From positions 310,001 to 374,000 of the forward strand of contig OZ176050.1 of NCBI GenBank assembly GCA_964247055.1: a DNA stretch of 64,000 nucleotides. Reading direction: 5' to 3'. The notes under the pieces were generated by a model. It did no database searches. It was not told the origin of the DNA and saw only the letters and a list, made by a program, of their open reading frames with translations. The first letter of the stretch is position 1. Each line of letters opens with the position of its first letter. This document shows positions 47,993 to 63,240 of the stretch, one piece after another. The translations under genes and the position numbers were made by a program. The DNA comes from Paragordius varius (Eukaryota; Nematomorpha).

Positions 47993-49800
47993 CACCATAA
48001 TTTTTTTGGGTAGCCCTATGGTAGTTCCATCATCACCCCGAATACTTTGGGGATCGGACTATAAATGTAATTTTTTTGAATTTTTTAAATATTTAAAAAA
48101 TTTATTTTATACGATTTTAAAAATAAAAATGGCTACCTAAAATCCAAATTTGATCAGGTGATGTCGCCATATTTTTTTTTGCGTAGCCCTATGGTAGTTC
48201 CATCATCACCCCAAATATTTTGGGGATCGGACTATAAATGTAATTTTTAGGAATTTTTTAAATATTTAAAAAATTTATTTTATACGATTTTAAAAATAAA
48301 AATGGCTACCTAAAATCCAAATTTGATCAGGTGATGTCACCATAATTTTTTTTGGGTAGCCCTATGGTAGTTCCATCATCACCCCAAATATTTTCGAGAT
48401 CGGAATATAAATGTAATTTTTATGAATTTTTTAAATATTTAAAAAATTTATTTTATACGATTTTAAAAATAAAAATGGCTACCTAAAATCCAAATTTGAT
48501 CAAATGATGTCACCATAATTTTTTTTGGGTAGCCCTATGGTAGTTCCATCATCACCCCAAATATTGTCGAGATCGGAGTATAAATGTAATTTTTTTGAAT
48601 TTTTTAAATATTTAAAAAATTTATTTTATACGATTTTAAAAATAAAAATGGCTACCTAAAATCCAAATTTGATCAGGTGATGTCGCCATAATTTTTTTTG
48701 GGTAGCCCTATGGTAGTTCCATCATCACCCCAAATATTTTCGAGATCGGAGTATAAATGTAATTTTTATGAATTTTTTAAATATTTAAAAAATTTATTTT
48801 ATACGATTTTAAAAATAAAAATGGCTACCTAAAATCCAAATTTGATCAGGTGATATCACCATAATTTTTTTTGGGTAGCCCTATGGTAGTTCCATCATCA
48901 CCCCAAATATTTTCGAGATCGGAGTATAAATGTAATTTTTATGAATTTTTTAAATATTTAAAAAATTTATTTTATACGATTTTAAAAATAAAAATGGCTA
49001 CCTAAAATCCAAATTTGATCAGGTGATGTCACCATAATTTTTTTTGGGTAGCCCTATGTTAGTTCCATCATCACCCCAAATATTTTCGTGATCGGAGTAT
49101 AAATGTAATTTTTATGAATTTTTTAAATATTTAAAAAATTTATTTTATACGATTTTATAAATAAAAATGGCTACCTAAAATCCAAATTTGATCAGGTGAT
49201 GTCACCATAATTTTTTTTGGGTAGCCCTATGTTAGTTCCATCATCACCCCAAATATTTTCGAGATTGGAGTATAAATGTAATTTTTATGAATTTTTTAAA
49301 TATTTAAAAAATTTATTTTATACGATTTTAAAAATAAAAATGGCTACCTAAAATCCAAATTTGATCAGGTGATGTCACTATAAAATTTTTGGGTAGCCCT
49401 ATGGTAGTTCCATCATCACCCCAAATATTTTGGGGATCGGACTATAAATGTAATTTTTATGAATTTTTTAAATATTTAAAAAATTTATTTTATACGATTT
49501 TAAAAAATGGCTACCTAAAATCTAAATTTGATCAGGTGATGTCACCATAATTTTTTTTGGGTAGCCCTATGGTAGTTCCATCATCACCCCAAATATTTTC
49601 GAGATCAGAGTATAAATGTAATTTTTATGAATTTTTTAAATATTTAAAAAATTTATTTTATACGATTTTAAAAATAAAAATGGCTACCTAAAATCCAAAT
49701 TTGATCAGGTGATGTCACTATAATTTTTTTGGATAGCCCTATGGTAGTTCCATCATCACCCCAAATATTTTGGGGATCGGACTATAAATGTAATTTTTAT
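47988..49800 (+). repeat. Start of block 3, continuation of the 21-monomer type B repeat
   Basis: This is the counterpart of 11519-13331 in opposite orientation, starting at the right inversion junction. It includes a nine-T monomer with gcgtagccc (48172-48189) that pairs with the nine-A monomer near 13139-13147, and ccccgaatactttgggg (48036-48052). The match ends at about 49803, where gaatttttt here faces gaagttttt on the other side. It shows that the sequence right of the junction once followed the sequence now at 9711. Confidence 0.87.
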
Positions 49801-50725
49801 GAATTTTTTAAATATTTAAAAAATTTATTTTATACGATTTTAAAAAATGGCTTCCTAAAATCCAAATTTGATCAGGTGATGTCACCATAATTTTTTTTGG
49901 GTAGCCCTATGGTAGTTCCATCATCACCCTAAATATTTTCGAGATCAGAGTATAAATGTAATTTTTATGAATTTTTTAAATATTTAAAAAATTTATTTTA
50001 TACGATTTTAAAAATAAAAATGGCTATCCTAAAATCCAAATTTGATCAGGTGATGTCACTATAATTTTTTTGGGTAGCCCTATGGTAGTTCCATCATCAC
50101 CCCAATTATTTTCGAGATCGGAGTATAAATGTAATTTTTATGAATTTTTTAAATATTTAAAAAATTTATTTTATACGATTGAAAAAATAAAAATGGCTAC
50201 CTAAAATCCAAATTTGATCAGGTGATGTCACCATAATTTTTTTTGGGTAGCCCTATGGTAGTTCCATCATCACCCCAAATATTTTCGAGATCGGAGTATA
50301 AATGTATTTTTTATGAATTTTTTAAATATTTAAAAAATTTATTTTATACGATTTTAAAAATAAAAATGGCTACCTAAAATCCAAATTTGATCAGGTGATG
50401 TCGCCATAATTTTTTTTGGGTAGCCCTATGGTAGTTCCATCATCACCCCAAATATTTTCGAGATCGGAGTATAAATGTAATTTTTATGAATTTTTTAAAT
50501 ATTTAAAAAATTTATTTTATACGATTTTAAAAATAAAAATGGCTACCTAAAATCCAAATTTGATCAGGTGATGTCACCATAATTTTTTTGGGTAGCCCTA
50601 TGGTAGTTCCATCATCACCCCGAATACTTTGGGGATCGGACTATAAATGTAATTTTTTTGAATTTTTTAAATATTTAAAAAATTTATTTTATACGATTTT
50701 AAAAATAAAAATGGCTACCTAAAAT

Positions 50726-50884
50726 CCAAATTTGATCAGGTGATGTCACTATAATTTTTTAACTATGGTAGTTCCATCATCACCCCAAATACTTTGGGGA
50801 TCGGACTATAATTTTTATGAATTTTTTTAATATTTAAAAAATTTATTTTATACGATTTTAAAAATAAAAATGGCTACCTAAAAT
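50726..50884 (+). repeat. Doubly deleted monomer (159 bp)
   Basis: Two short losses in one copy: the gggtagcc segment after the T run is replaced by aa (aattttttaactatgg), and six bases are missing between tataa and ttttt, probably by slippage between the two taa repeats. Neighbouring monomers are normal. It removes one arm of the outer GGCTACC/GGTAGCC dyad. Confidence 0.85.
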
Positions 50885-53800
50885 CCAAATTTGATCAGGT
50901 GATGTCACCATAATTTTTTTTGGGTAGCCCTATGGTGGTTCCATCATCACCCCAAATATTTTCGAGATCGGAGTATAAATGTAATTTTTATGAATTTTTT
51001 AAATATTTAAAAAATTTATTTTATACGATTTTAAAAATAAAAATGGCTACCTAAAATCCAAATTTGATCAGGTGATGTCACCATAATTTTTTTTGGGTAG
51101 CCCTATGGTAGTTCCATCATCACCCCAAATATTGTCGAGATCGGAGTATAAATGTAATTTTTTTGAATTTTTTAAATATTTAAAAAATTTATTTTATACG
51201 ATTTTAAAAATAAAAATGGCTACCTAAAATCCAAATTTGATCAGGTGATGTCACCATAATTTTTTTTGGGTAGCCCTATGGTAGTTCCATCATCACCCCA
51301 AATATTTTCGAGATCGGAGTATACATGTAATTTTTATGAATTTTTTAAATATTTAAAAAACTTATTTTATACGATTTTAAAAATAAAAATGGCTACCTAA
51401 AATCCAAATTTGATCAGGTGATGTCACTATAATTTTTTTGGGTAGCCCTCTGGTAGTTCCATCATCACCCCAAATATTTTCGAGATCGGAGTATAAATGT
51501 AATTTTTATGAATTTTATAAATATTTAAAAAATTTATTTTATACGATTTTAAAAATAAAAATGGCTACCTAAAATCCAAATTTGATCAGGTGATGTCACC
51601 ATAATATTTTTTTGGGTAGCCCTATAGTAGTTCCATCATCACCCCAAATATTTTCGAGATCGGAGTATAAATGTAATTTTTATGAATTTTTTAAATATTT
51701 AAAAAATTTATTTTATACGATTTTAAAAATAAAAATGGCTGCCTAAAATCCAAATTTGATCAGGTGATGTCACCATAATTTTTTAAGGTAGCCCTATGGT
51801 AGTTCCATCATCACCCCAAATATTTTCGAGATCGGGGTATAAATGTAATTTTTATGAATTTTTTAAATATTTAAAAAATTTATTTTATACGATTTTAAAA
51901 ATAAAAATGGCTACCTAAAATCCAAATTTGATCAGGTGATGTCACCATAATTTTTTTTGGGTAGCCCTATGGTAGTTCCATCATCACCCCAAATATTGTC
52001 GAGATCGGAGTATAAATGTAATTTTTTTGAATTTTTTAAATATTTAAAAAATTTATTTTATACGATTTTAAAAATAAAAATGGCTACCTAAAATCCAAAT
52101 TTGATCAGGTGATGTCACCATAATTTTTTTTGGGTAGCCCTATGGTAGTTCCATCATCACCCCAAATATTTTCGAGATCGGAGTATAAATGTAATTTTTA
52201 TGAATTTTTTAAATATTTAAAAAATTTATTTTATACGATTTTAAAAATAAAAATGGCTACCTAAAATCCAAATTTGATCAGGTGATGTCCCATAATTTTT
52301 TTTGGGTAGCCCTATGGTAGTTCCATCATCACCCCAAATATTTTCGAGATCGGAGTATAAATGTAATTTTTATGAATTTTTTAAATATTTAAAAAATTTA
52401 TTTTATACGATTTTAAAAATAAAAATGGCTACCTAAAATCCAAATTTGATCAGGTGATGTCACCATAATTTTTTTTGGGTAGCCCTATGGTAGTTCCATC
52501 ATCACCCCAAATATTGTCGAGATCGGAGTATAAATGTAATTTTTTTGAATTTTTTAAATATTTAAAAATATTATTTTATACGATTTTAAAAATAAAAATG
52601 GCTACCTAAAATCCAAATTTGATCAGGTGATGTCGCCATAATTTTTTTTGGGTAGCCCGATGGTAGTTCCATCATCACCCCAAATATTTTCGAGATCGGA
52701 GTATAAATGTAATTTTTATGAATTTTTTAAATATTTAAAAAATTTATTTTATACGATTTTAAAAATAAAAATGGCTACCTAAAATCCAAATTTGATCAGG
52801 TGATGTCACCATAATTTTTTAAGGTAGCCCTATGGTAGTTCCATCATCACCCCAAATATTTTCGAGATCGGGGTATAAATGTAATTTTTATGAAGTTTTT
52901 AAATATTTAAAAAATTTATTTTATACGATTTTAAAAATAAAAATGGCTACCTAAAATCCAAATTTGATCAGGTGATGTCACCATAATTTTTTTTGGGTAG
53001 CCCTATGGTAGTTCCATCATCACCCCAAATATTTTCGAGATCGGAGTATAAATGTAATTTTTATGAATTTTTTAAATATTTAAAAAATTTATTTTATACG
53101 ATTTTAAAAATAAAAATGGCTACCTAAAATCCAAATTTGATCAGGTGATGTCACCATAATTTTTTTTGGGTAGCCCTATGGTAGTTCCATCATCACCCCA
53201 AATATTGTCGAGATCGGAGTATAAATGTAATTTTTTTGAATTTTTTAAATATTTAAAAAATTTATTTTATACGATTTTAAAAATAAAAATGGCTACCTAA
53301 AATCCAAATTTGATCAGGTGATGTCGCCATAATTTTTTTTGAGTAGCCCTATGGTAGTTCCATCATCACCCCAAATATTTTGGGGATCGGACTATAAATG
53401 TAATTTTTATGAAGTTTTTAAATATTTAAAAAATTTATTTTATACGATTTTAAAAATAAAAATGGCTACCTAAAATCCAAATTTGATCAGGTGATGTCAC
53501 CATAATTTTTTTTGGGTAGCCCTATGGTAGTTCCATCATCACCCCAAATATTTTCGAGATCGGAGTATAAATGTAATTTTTATGAATTTTTTAAATATTT
53601 AAAAAACTTATTTTATACGATTTTAAAAATAAAAATGGCTACCTAAAATCCAAATTTGATCAGGTGATGTCACTATAATTTTTTTGGGTAGCCCTATGGT
53701 AGTTCCATCATCACCCCAAATATTTTCGAGATCGGAGTATAAATGTAATTTTTATGAATTTTATAAATATTTAAAAAATTTATTTTATACGATTTTAAAA

Positions 53801-56800
53801 ATAAAAATGGCTACCTAAAATCCAAATTTGATCAGGTGATGTCACCATAATATTTTTTTGGGTAGCCCTATAGTAGTTCCATCATCACCCCAAATATTTT
53901 CGAGATCGGAGTATAAATGTACTTTTTATGAATTTTTTAAATATTTAAAAAATTTATTTTATACGATTTTAAAAATAAAAATGGCTACCTAAAATCCAAA
54001 TTTGATCAGGTGATGTCACCATAATTTTTTAAGGTAGCCCTATGGTAGTTCCATCATCACCCCAAATATTTTCGAGATCGGGGTATAAATGTAATTTTTA
54101 TGAATTTTTTAAATATTTAAAAAATTTATTTTATACGATTTTAAAAATAAAAATGGCTACCTAAAATCCAAATTTGATCAGGTGATGTCACCATAATTTT
54201 TTTTGGGTAGCCCTATGGTAGTTCCATCATCACCCCAAATATTGTCGAGATCGGAGTATAAATGTAATTTTTTTGAATTTTTTAAATATTTAAAAAATTT
54301 ATTTTATACGATTTTAAAAATAAAAATGGCTACCTAAAATCCAAATTTGATCAGGTGATGTCACCATAATTTTTTTTGGGTAGCCCTATGGTAGTTCCAT
54401 CATCACCCCAAATATTGTCGAGATCGGAGTATAAATGTAATTTTTTTGAATTTTTTAAATATTTAAAAAATTTATTTTATACGATTTTAAAAATAAAAAT
54501 TGCTACCTAAAATCCAAATTTGATCAGGTGATGTCGTCATAATTTTTTTTGGGTAGCCCTATGGTAGTTCCATCATCACCCCAAATATTTTGGGGATCGG
54601 ACTATAAATGTAATTTTTATGAAGTTTTTAAATATTTAAAAAATTTATTTTATACGATTTTAAAAATAAAAATGGCTACCTAAAATCCAAATTTGATCAG
54701 GTGATGTCACCATAATTTTTTTTGGGTAGCCCTATGGTAGTTCCATCATCACCCCAAATATTTTCGAGATCGGAGTATAAATGTAATTTTTATGAATTTT
54801 TTAAATATTTAAAAAATTTATTTTATACGATTTTAAAAATAAAAATGGCTACCTAAAATCCAAATTTGATCAGGTGATGTCACCATAATTTTTTTTGGGT
54901 AGCCCTATTGTAGTTCCATCATCACCCCAAATATTTTCGAGATCGGAGTATAAATGTAATTTTTATGAATTTTTTAAATATTTAAAAAATTTATTTTATA
55001 CGATTTTAAAAATAAAAATGGCTACCTAAAATCCAAATTTGATCAGGTGATGTCACCATAATTTTTTAAGGTAGCCCTATGGTAGTTCCATCATCACCCC
55101 AAATATTTTCGAGATCGGGGTATAAATGTAATTTTTATGAATTTTTTAAATATTTAAAAAATTTATTTTATACGATTTTAAAAATAAAAATGGCTACCTA
55201 AAATCCAAATTTGATCAGGTGATGTCGTCATAATTTTTTTTGGGTAGCCCTATGGTAGTTCCATCATCACCCCAAATATTTTGGGGATCGGACTATAAAT
55301 GTAATTTTTATGAAGTTTTTAAATATTTAAAAAATTTATTTTATACGATTTTAAAAATAAAAATGGCTACCTAAAATCCAAATTTGATGAGGTGATGTCA
55401 CCATAATTTTTTTTGGGTAGCCCTATGGTAGTTCCATCATCACCCCAAATATTTTCGAGATCGGAGTATAAATGTAATTTTTATGAATTTTTTAAATATT
55501 TAAAAAATTTATTTTATACGATTTTAAAAATAAAAATGGCTACCTAAAATCCAAATTTGATCAGGTGATGTCACCATAATTTTTTTTGGGTAGCCCTATG
55601 GTAGTTCCATCATCACCCCAAATATTTTGGGGATCGGACTATAAATGTAATTTTTATGAAGTTTTTAAATATTTAAAAAATTTATTTTATACGATTTTAA
55701 AAATAAAAATGGCTACCTAAAATCCAAATTTGATGAGGTGATGTCACCATAATTTTTTTGGGGTAGCCCTATGGTAGTTCCATCATCACCCCAAATATTT
55801 TCGAGATCGGAGTATAAATGTAATTTTTATGAATTTTTTAAATATTTAAAAAATTTATTTTATACGATTTTAAAAATAAAAATGGCTACCTAAAATCCAA
55901 ATTTGATCAGGTGATGTCACCATAATTTTTTTTGGGTAGCCCTATGGTAGTTCCATCATCACCCCAAATATTTTCGAGATCGGAGTATAAATGTAATTTT
56001 TATGAATTTTTCAAATATTTAAAAAATTTATTTTATACGATTTTAAAAATAAAAATGGCTACCTAAAATCCAAATTTGATCAGGTGATGTCACCATAATT
56101 TTTTTTGGGTAGCTCTATGGTAGTTCCATCATCACCCCAAATATTGTCGAGATCGGAGTATAAATGTAATTTTTTTGAATTTTTTAAATATTTAAAAATA
56201 TTATTTTATAGGATTTTAAAAATAAAAATGGCTACCTAAAATCCAAATTTGATCAGGTGATGTCGCCATAATTTTTTTTGGGTAGCCCTATAGTAGTTCC
56301 ATCATCACCCCAAATATTTTCGAGATCGGAGTATAAATGTAATTTTTATGAATTTTTTAAATATTAAAAAAATTTATTTTATACGATTTTAAAAATAAAA
56401 ATGGCTACCTAAAATCCAAATTTGATCAGGTGATGTCACCATAATTTTTTAAGGTAGCCCTATGGTAGTTCCATCATCACCCCAAATATTTTCGAGATCG
56501 GGGTATAAATGTAATTTTTATGAATTTTTTAAATATTTAAAAAATTTATTTTATACGATTTTAAAAATAAAAATGGCTACCTAAAATCCAAATTTGATCA
56601 GGTGATGTCACCATAATTTTTTTTGGGTAGCCCTATGGTAGTTCCATCATCACCCCAAATATTTTCGAGATCGGAGTATAAATGTAATTTTTATGAATTT
56701 TTTAAATATTTAAAAAATTTATTTTATACGATTTTAAAAATAAAAATGGCTACCTAAAATCCAAATTTGATCAGGTGATGTCGTCATAATTTTTTTTGGG

Positions 56801-57249
56801 TAGCCCTATGGTAGTTCCATCATCACCCCAAATATTTTGGGGATCGGACTATAAATGTAATTTTTATGAAGTTTTTAAATATTTAAAAAATTTATTTTAT
56901 ACGATTTTAAAAATAAAAATGGCTACCTAAAATCCAAATTTGATCAGGTGATGTCACCATAATTTTTTTTGGGTAGCCCTATGGTAGTTCCATCATCACC
57001 CCAAATATTTTCGAGATCGGAGTATAAATGTAATTTTTATGAATTTTTTAAATATTTAAAAAATTTATTTTATACGATTTTAAAAATAAAAATGGCTACC
57101 TAAAATCCAAATTTGATCAGGTGATGTCACCATAATTTTTTTTGGGTAGCCCTATGGTAGTTCCATCATCACCCCAAATATTTTCGAGATCGGAGTATAA
57201 ATGTAATTTTTATGAATTTTTTAAATATTTAAAAAATTTATTTTATACG

Positions 57250-58660
57250 ATTTTAAAAATAAATTTGATCAGGTGATGTCACCATAATTTTTTTGGGGCA
57301 GCCCTATGGTAGTTCCATCATCACCCCAAATATTTTCGAGATCGGAGTATAAATGTAATTTTTATGAATTTTTTAAATATTTAAAAAATTTATTTTATAC
57401 GATTTTAAAAATAAAAATGGCTACCTAAAATCCAAATTTGATCAGGTGATGTCATCATAATTTTTTTGGGTAGCCCTATGGTAGTTCCATCATCACCCCG
57501 AATACTTTGGGGATCGGACTATAAATGTAATTTTTTTGAATTTTTTAAATATTTAAAAAATTTATTTTATACGATTTTAAAAATAAAAATGGCTACCTAA
57601 AATCCAAATTTGATCAGGTGATGTCGCCATTTTTTGCGTAGCCCTATGGTAGTTCCATCATCACCCTAAATATTTTGGGGATCGGACTATAAATGTAATT
57701 TTTATGAATTTTTTAAATATTTAAAAAATTTATTTTATACGATTTTAAAAATAAAAATGGCTACCTAAAATCCAAATTTGATCAGGTGATGTCACCATAA
57801 TTTTTTTTGGGTAGCCCTATGGTAGTTCCATCATCACCCCAAATATTTTCGAGATCGGAATATAAATGTAATTTTTATGAATTTTTTAAATATTTAAAAA
57901 ATTTATTTTATACGATTTTAAAAATAAAAATGGCTACCTAAAATCCAAATTTGATCAGGTGATGTCACCATAATTTTTTTTGGGTAGCCCTATGGTAGTT
58001 CCATCATCACCCCAAATATTTTCGAGATCGGAGTATAAATGTAATTTTTATGAATTTTTTAAATATTTAAAAGATTTATTTTATACGATTTTAAAAATAA
58101 AAATGGCTACCTAAAATCCAAATTTGATCAGGTGATGTCACCATAATTTTTTTTGGGTAGCCCTATGGTAGTTCCATCATCACCCCAAATATTTTCGAGA
58201 TCGGAGTATAAATGTAATTTTTATGAATTTTTTAAATATTTAAAAAATTTATTTTATACGATTATAAAAATAAAAATGGCTACCTAAAATCCAAATTTGA
58301 TCAGGTGATGTCACCATAATTTTTTTTGGGTAGCTCTATGGTAGTTCCATCATCACCATAAATATTGTCGAGATCGGAGTATAAATGTAATTTTTTTGAA
58401 TTTTTTAAATATTTAAAAATATTATTTTATACGATTTTAAAAATAAAAATGGCTACCTAAAATCCAAATTTGATCAGGTGATGTCGCCATAATTTTTTTT
58501 GGGTAGCCCTATAGTAGTTCCATCATCACCCCAAATATTTTCGAGATCGGAGTATAAATGTAATTTTTATGAATTTTTTAAATATTTAAAAAATTTATTT
58601 TATACGATTTTAAAAATAAAAATGGCTACCTAAAATCCAAATTTGATCAGGTGATGTCAC
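57250..58660 (+). repeat. 5.1-kb-offset duplication in block 3, copy 1
   Basis: Matches about 62390-63240 at an initial offset of 5139 bp: the 21-bp deletion monomer (57261 and 62400), ggggcagccc, gtcatcataa with ccccgaatactttgggg (57497 and 62636), and the gcgtagccc monomer with caccctaaatatt. The offset then shifts at the shortened monomer of copy 1. Bounds are approximate. Confidence 0.72.
57604..57771 (+). repeat. Shortened monomer (168 bp) with gcgtagccc
   Basis: The stretch between gtcgccat and gcgtagccc has lost bases of the ataatttt run. Related gcgtagccc monomers with a full run are at about 48180 and 62780, and inverted (gggctacgc) near 13131, 19151 and 22221, all type B. The copy at 57.6 kb is thus a later derivative. 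Confidence 0.8.
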
Positions 58661-58981
58661 CATAATTTTTTAAGGTAGCCCTATGGTAGTTCCATCATCA
58701 CCCCAAATATTTTCGAGATCGGGGTATAAATGTAATTTTTATGAATTTTTTAAATATTTAAAAAATTTATTTTATACGATTTTAAAAATAAAAATGGCTA
58801 CCTAAAATCCAAATTTGATCAGGTGATGTCACCATAATTTTTTTTGGGTAGCCCTATGGTAGTTCCATCATCACCCCAAATATTGTCGAGATCGGAGTAT
58901 AAATGTAATTTTTTTGAATTTTTTAAATATTTAAAAAATTTATTTTATACGATTTTAAAAATAAAAATGGCTACCTAAAAT

Positions 58982-59154
58982 CCAAATTTGATCAGGTCAT
59001 GTCGCCATAATTTTTTTTGGGTAGCCCTATGGTAGTTCCATCATAACCCCAAATATTTTTGAGATCGGACTTTAAATGTAATTTTTTTGAATTTTTTAAA
59101 TATTTAAAAAATTTATTTTATACGATTTTAAAAATAAAAATGGCTACCTAAAAT
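58982..59154 (+). repeat. Isolated type A-like monomer inside type B
   Basis: This copy carries catcataacccc, tttttgagatcggactttaaatg and tttttttgaa, the combination typical of type A (for example near 2590-2640 and 7760-7810). It is the only such copy I saw in block 3. It also has gatcaggtcatg, a private change. Either it is an old variant that predates the A/B split or it came in by conversion from the A domain. Confidence 0.78.
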
Positions 59155-62100
59155 CCAAATTTGATCAAGTGATGTCACCATAATTTTTTTTGGGTAGCCC
59201 TATGGTAGTTCCATCATCACCCCAAATATTTTCGAGATCGGAGTATAAATGTAATTTTTATGAATTTTTTAAATATTTAAAAAATTTATTTTATACGATT
59301 TTAAAAATAAAAATGGCTACCTAAAATCCAAATTTGATCAGGTGATGTCACCATAATTTTTTTTGGGTAGCCCTATGGTAGTTCCATCATCACCCCAAAT
59401 ATTTTCGAGATCGGAGTATAAATGTAATTTTTATGAATTTTTTAAATATTTAAAAAATTTATTTTATACGATTTTAAAAATAAATTTGATCAGGTGATGT
59501 CACCATAATTTTTTTTGGGCAGCCCTATGGTAGTTCCATCATCACCCCAAATATTTTCGAGATCGGAGTATAAATGTAATTTTTATGAATTTTTTAAATA
59601 TTTAAAAAATTTATTTTATACGATTTTAAAAATAAAAATGGCTACCTAAAATCCAAATTTGATCAGGTGATGTCACCATAATTTTTTTTGGGTAGCCCTA
59701 TGGTAGTTCCATCATCACCCCAAATATTGTCGAGATCGGAGTATAAATGTAATTTTTATGAATTTTTTAAATATTTAAAAAATTTATTTTATACGATTTT
59801 AAAAATAAAAATGGCTACCTAAAATCCAAATTTGATCAGGTGATGTCGCCATAATTTTTTTTGGGTAGCCCTATGGTAGTTCCATCATCACCCCAAATAT
59901 TTTCGAGATCGGAGTATAAATGTAATTTTTATGAATTTTTTAAATATTTAAAAAATTTATTTTATACGATTTTAAAAATAAAAATGGCTACCTAAAATCC
60001 AAATTTGATCAGGTGATGTCACCATAATTTTTTTGGGTAGCCCTATGTTAGTTCCATCATCACCCCAAATATTTTCGAGATCGGAGTATAAATGTAATTT
60101 TTATGAATTTTTTAAATATTTAAAAAATTTATTTTATACGATTTTAAAAATAAAAATGGCTACCTAAAATCCAAATTTGATCAGGTGATGTCACTATAAT
60201 TTTTTTGGGTAGCCCTATGGTAGTTCCATCATCACCCCGAATATTTTGGGGATCGGACTATAAATGTAATTTTTATGAAGTTTTTAAATATTTAAAAAAT
60301 TTATTTTATACGATTTTAAAAATAAAAATGGCTACCTAAAATCCAAATTTGATCAGGTGATGTCACCATAATTTTTTTTGGGTAGCCCTATGGTAGTTCC
60401 ATCATCACCCCAAATATTGTCGAGATCGGAGTATAAATGTAATTTTTATGAATTTTTTAAATATTTAAAAAATTTATTTTATACGATTTTAAAAATAAAA
60501 ATGGCTACCTAAAATCCAAATTTGATCAGGTGATGTCGCCATAATTTTTTTTGGGTAGCCCTATGGTAGTTCCATCATCACCCCAAATATTTTCGAGATC
60601 GGAGTATAAATGTAATTTTTATGAATTTTTTAAATATTTAAAAAATTTATTTTATACGATTTTAAAAATAAAAATGGCTACCTAAAATCCAAATTTGATC
60701 AGGTGATGTCACCATAATTTTTTTTGGGTAGCCCTATGGTAGTTCCATCATCACCCCAAATATTTTCGAGATCGGAGTATAAATGTATTTTTTATGAATT
60801 TTTTAAATATTTAAAAAATTTATTTTATACGATTTTAAAAATAAAAATGGCTACCTAAAATCCAAATTTGATCAGGTGATGTCGCCATAATTTTTTTTGG
60901 GTAGCCCTATGGTAGTTCCATCATCACCCCAAATATTATCGAGATCGGAGTATAAATGTAATTTTTATGAATTTTTTAAATATTTAAAAAATTTATTTTA
61001 TACGATTTTAAAAATAAAAATGGCTACCTAAAATCCAAATTTGATGAGGTGATGTCGTCATAATTTTTTTTGGGTAGCCCTATGGTAGTTCCATCATCAC
61101 CCCGAATATTTTGGGGATCGGACTATAAATGTAATTTTTATGAAGTTTTTAAATATTTAAAAAATTTATTTTATACGATTTTAAAAATAAAAATGGCTAC
61201 CTAAAATCCAAATTTGATCAGGTGATGTCACCATAATTTTTTTTGGGTAGCCCTATGGTAGTTCCATCATCACCCCAAATATTTTCGAGATCGGAGTATA
61301 AATGTAATTTTTATGAATTTTTTAAATATTTAAAAAATTTATTTTATACGATATTAAAAATAAAAATGGCTACCTAAAATCCAAATTTGATCAGGTGATG
61401 TCGCCATAATTTTTTTTGGGTAGCCCTATGGTAGTTCCATCATCACCCCAAATATTTTCGAGATCGGAGTATAAATGTAATTTTTTTGAATTTTTTAAAT
61501 ATTTAAAAAATTTATTTTATACGATTTTAAAAATAAAAATGGCTACCTAAAATCCAAATTTGATGAGGTGATGTCGTCATAATTTTTTTTGGGTAGCCCT
61601 ATGGTAGTTCCATCATCACCCCAAATATTTTGGGGATCGGACTATAAATGTAATTTTTATGAAGTTTTTAAATATTTAAAAAATTTATTTTATACGATTT
61701 TAAAAATAAAAATGGCTACCTAAAATCCAAATTTGATCAGGTGATGTCACCATAATTTTTTTTGGGTAGCCCTATGGTAGTTCCATCATCACCCCAAATA
61801 TTTTCGAGATCGGAGTATAAATGTAATTTTTATGAATTTTTTAAATATTTAAAAAATTTATATTATACGATTTTAAAAATAAAAATGGCTACCTAAAATC
61901 CAAATTTGATCAGGTGATGTCACCATAATTTTTTTTGGGTAGCCCTATGGTAGTTCCATCATCACCCCAAATATTTTCGAGATCGGGGTATAAATGTAAT
62001 TTTTATGAATTTTTTAAATATTTAAAAAATTTATTTTATACGATTTTAAAAATAAAAATGGCTACCTAAAATCCAAATTTGATCAGGTGATGTCACCATA

Positions 62101-62389
62101 ATTTTTTTTGGGCAGCCCTATGGTAGTTCCATCATCACCCCAAATATTTTCGAGATCGGAGTATAAATGTAATTTTTATGAATTTTTTAAATATTTAAAA
62201 GATTTATTTTATACGATTTTAAAAATAAAAATGGCTACCTAAAATCCAAATTTGATCAGGTGATGTCACCATAATTTTTTTTGGGTAGCCCTATGGTAGT
62301 TCCATCATCACCCCAAATATTTTCGAGATCGGAGAATAAATGTAATTTTTATGAATTTTTTAAATATTTAAAAAATTTATTTTATACGA

Positions 62390-63240
62390 TTTTAAAAATA
62401 AATTTGATCAGGTGATGTCACCATAATTTTTTTGGGGCAGCCCTATGGTAGTTCCATCATCACCCCAAATATTTTCGAGATCGGAGTATAAATGTAATTT
62501 TTATGAATTTTTTAAATATTTAAAAAATTTATTTTATACGATTTTAAAAATAAAAATGGCTACCTAAAATCCAAATTTGATCAGGTGATGTCATCATAAT
62601 TTTTTTGGGTAGCCCTATGGTAGTTCCATCATCACCCCGAATACTTTGGGGATCGGACTATAAATGTAATTTTTTTGAATTTTTTAAATATTTAAAAAAT
62701 TTATTTTATACGATTTTAAAAATAAAAATGGCTACCTAAAATCCAAATTTGATCAGGTGATGTCGCCATAATTTTTTTTGCGTAGCCCTATGGTAGTTCC
62801 ATCATCACCCTAAATATTTTGGGGATCGGACTATAAATGTAATTTTTATGAAGTTTTTAAATATTTAAAAAATTTATTTTATACGATTTTAAAAATAAAA
62901 ATGGCTACCTAAAATCCAAATTTGATCAGGTGATGTCACCATAATTTTTTTTGGGTAGCCCTATGGTAGTTCCATCATCACCCCAAATATTGTCGAGATC
63001 GGAGTATAAATGTAATTTTTTTGAATTTTTTAAATATTTAAAAATATTATTTTATACGATTTTAAAAATAAAAATGGCTACCTAAAATCCAAATTTGATC
63101 AGGTGATGTCGCCATAATTTTTTTTGGGTAGCCCTATAGTAGTTCCATCATCACCCCAAATATTTTCGAGATCGGAGTATAAATGTAATTTTTATGAATT
63201 TTTTAAATATTTAAAAAATTTATTTTATACGATTTTAAAA
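62390..63240 (+). repeat. 5.1-kb-offset duplication in block 3, copy 2
   Basis: Partner of the left part of 57250-58660. It differs in its full-length gcgtagccc monomer and in a gaagttttt variant near 62850 where copy 1 has gaatttttt. Bounds are approximate. Confidence 0.7.
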
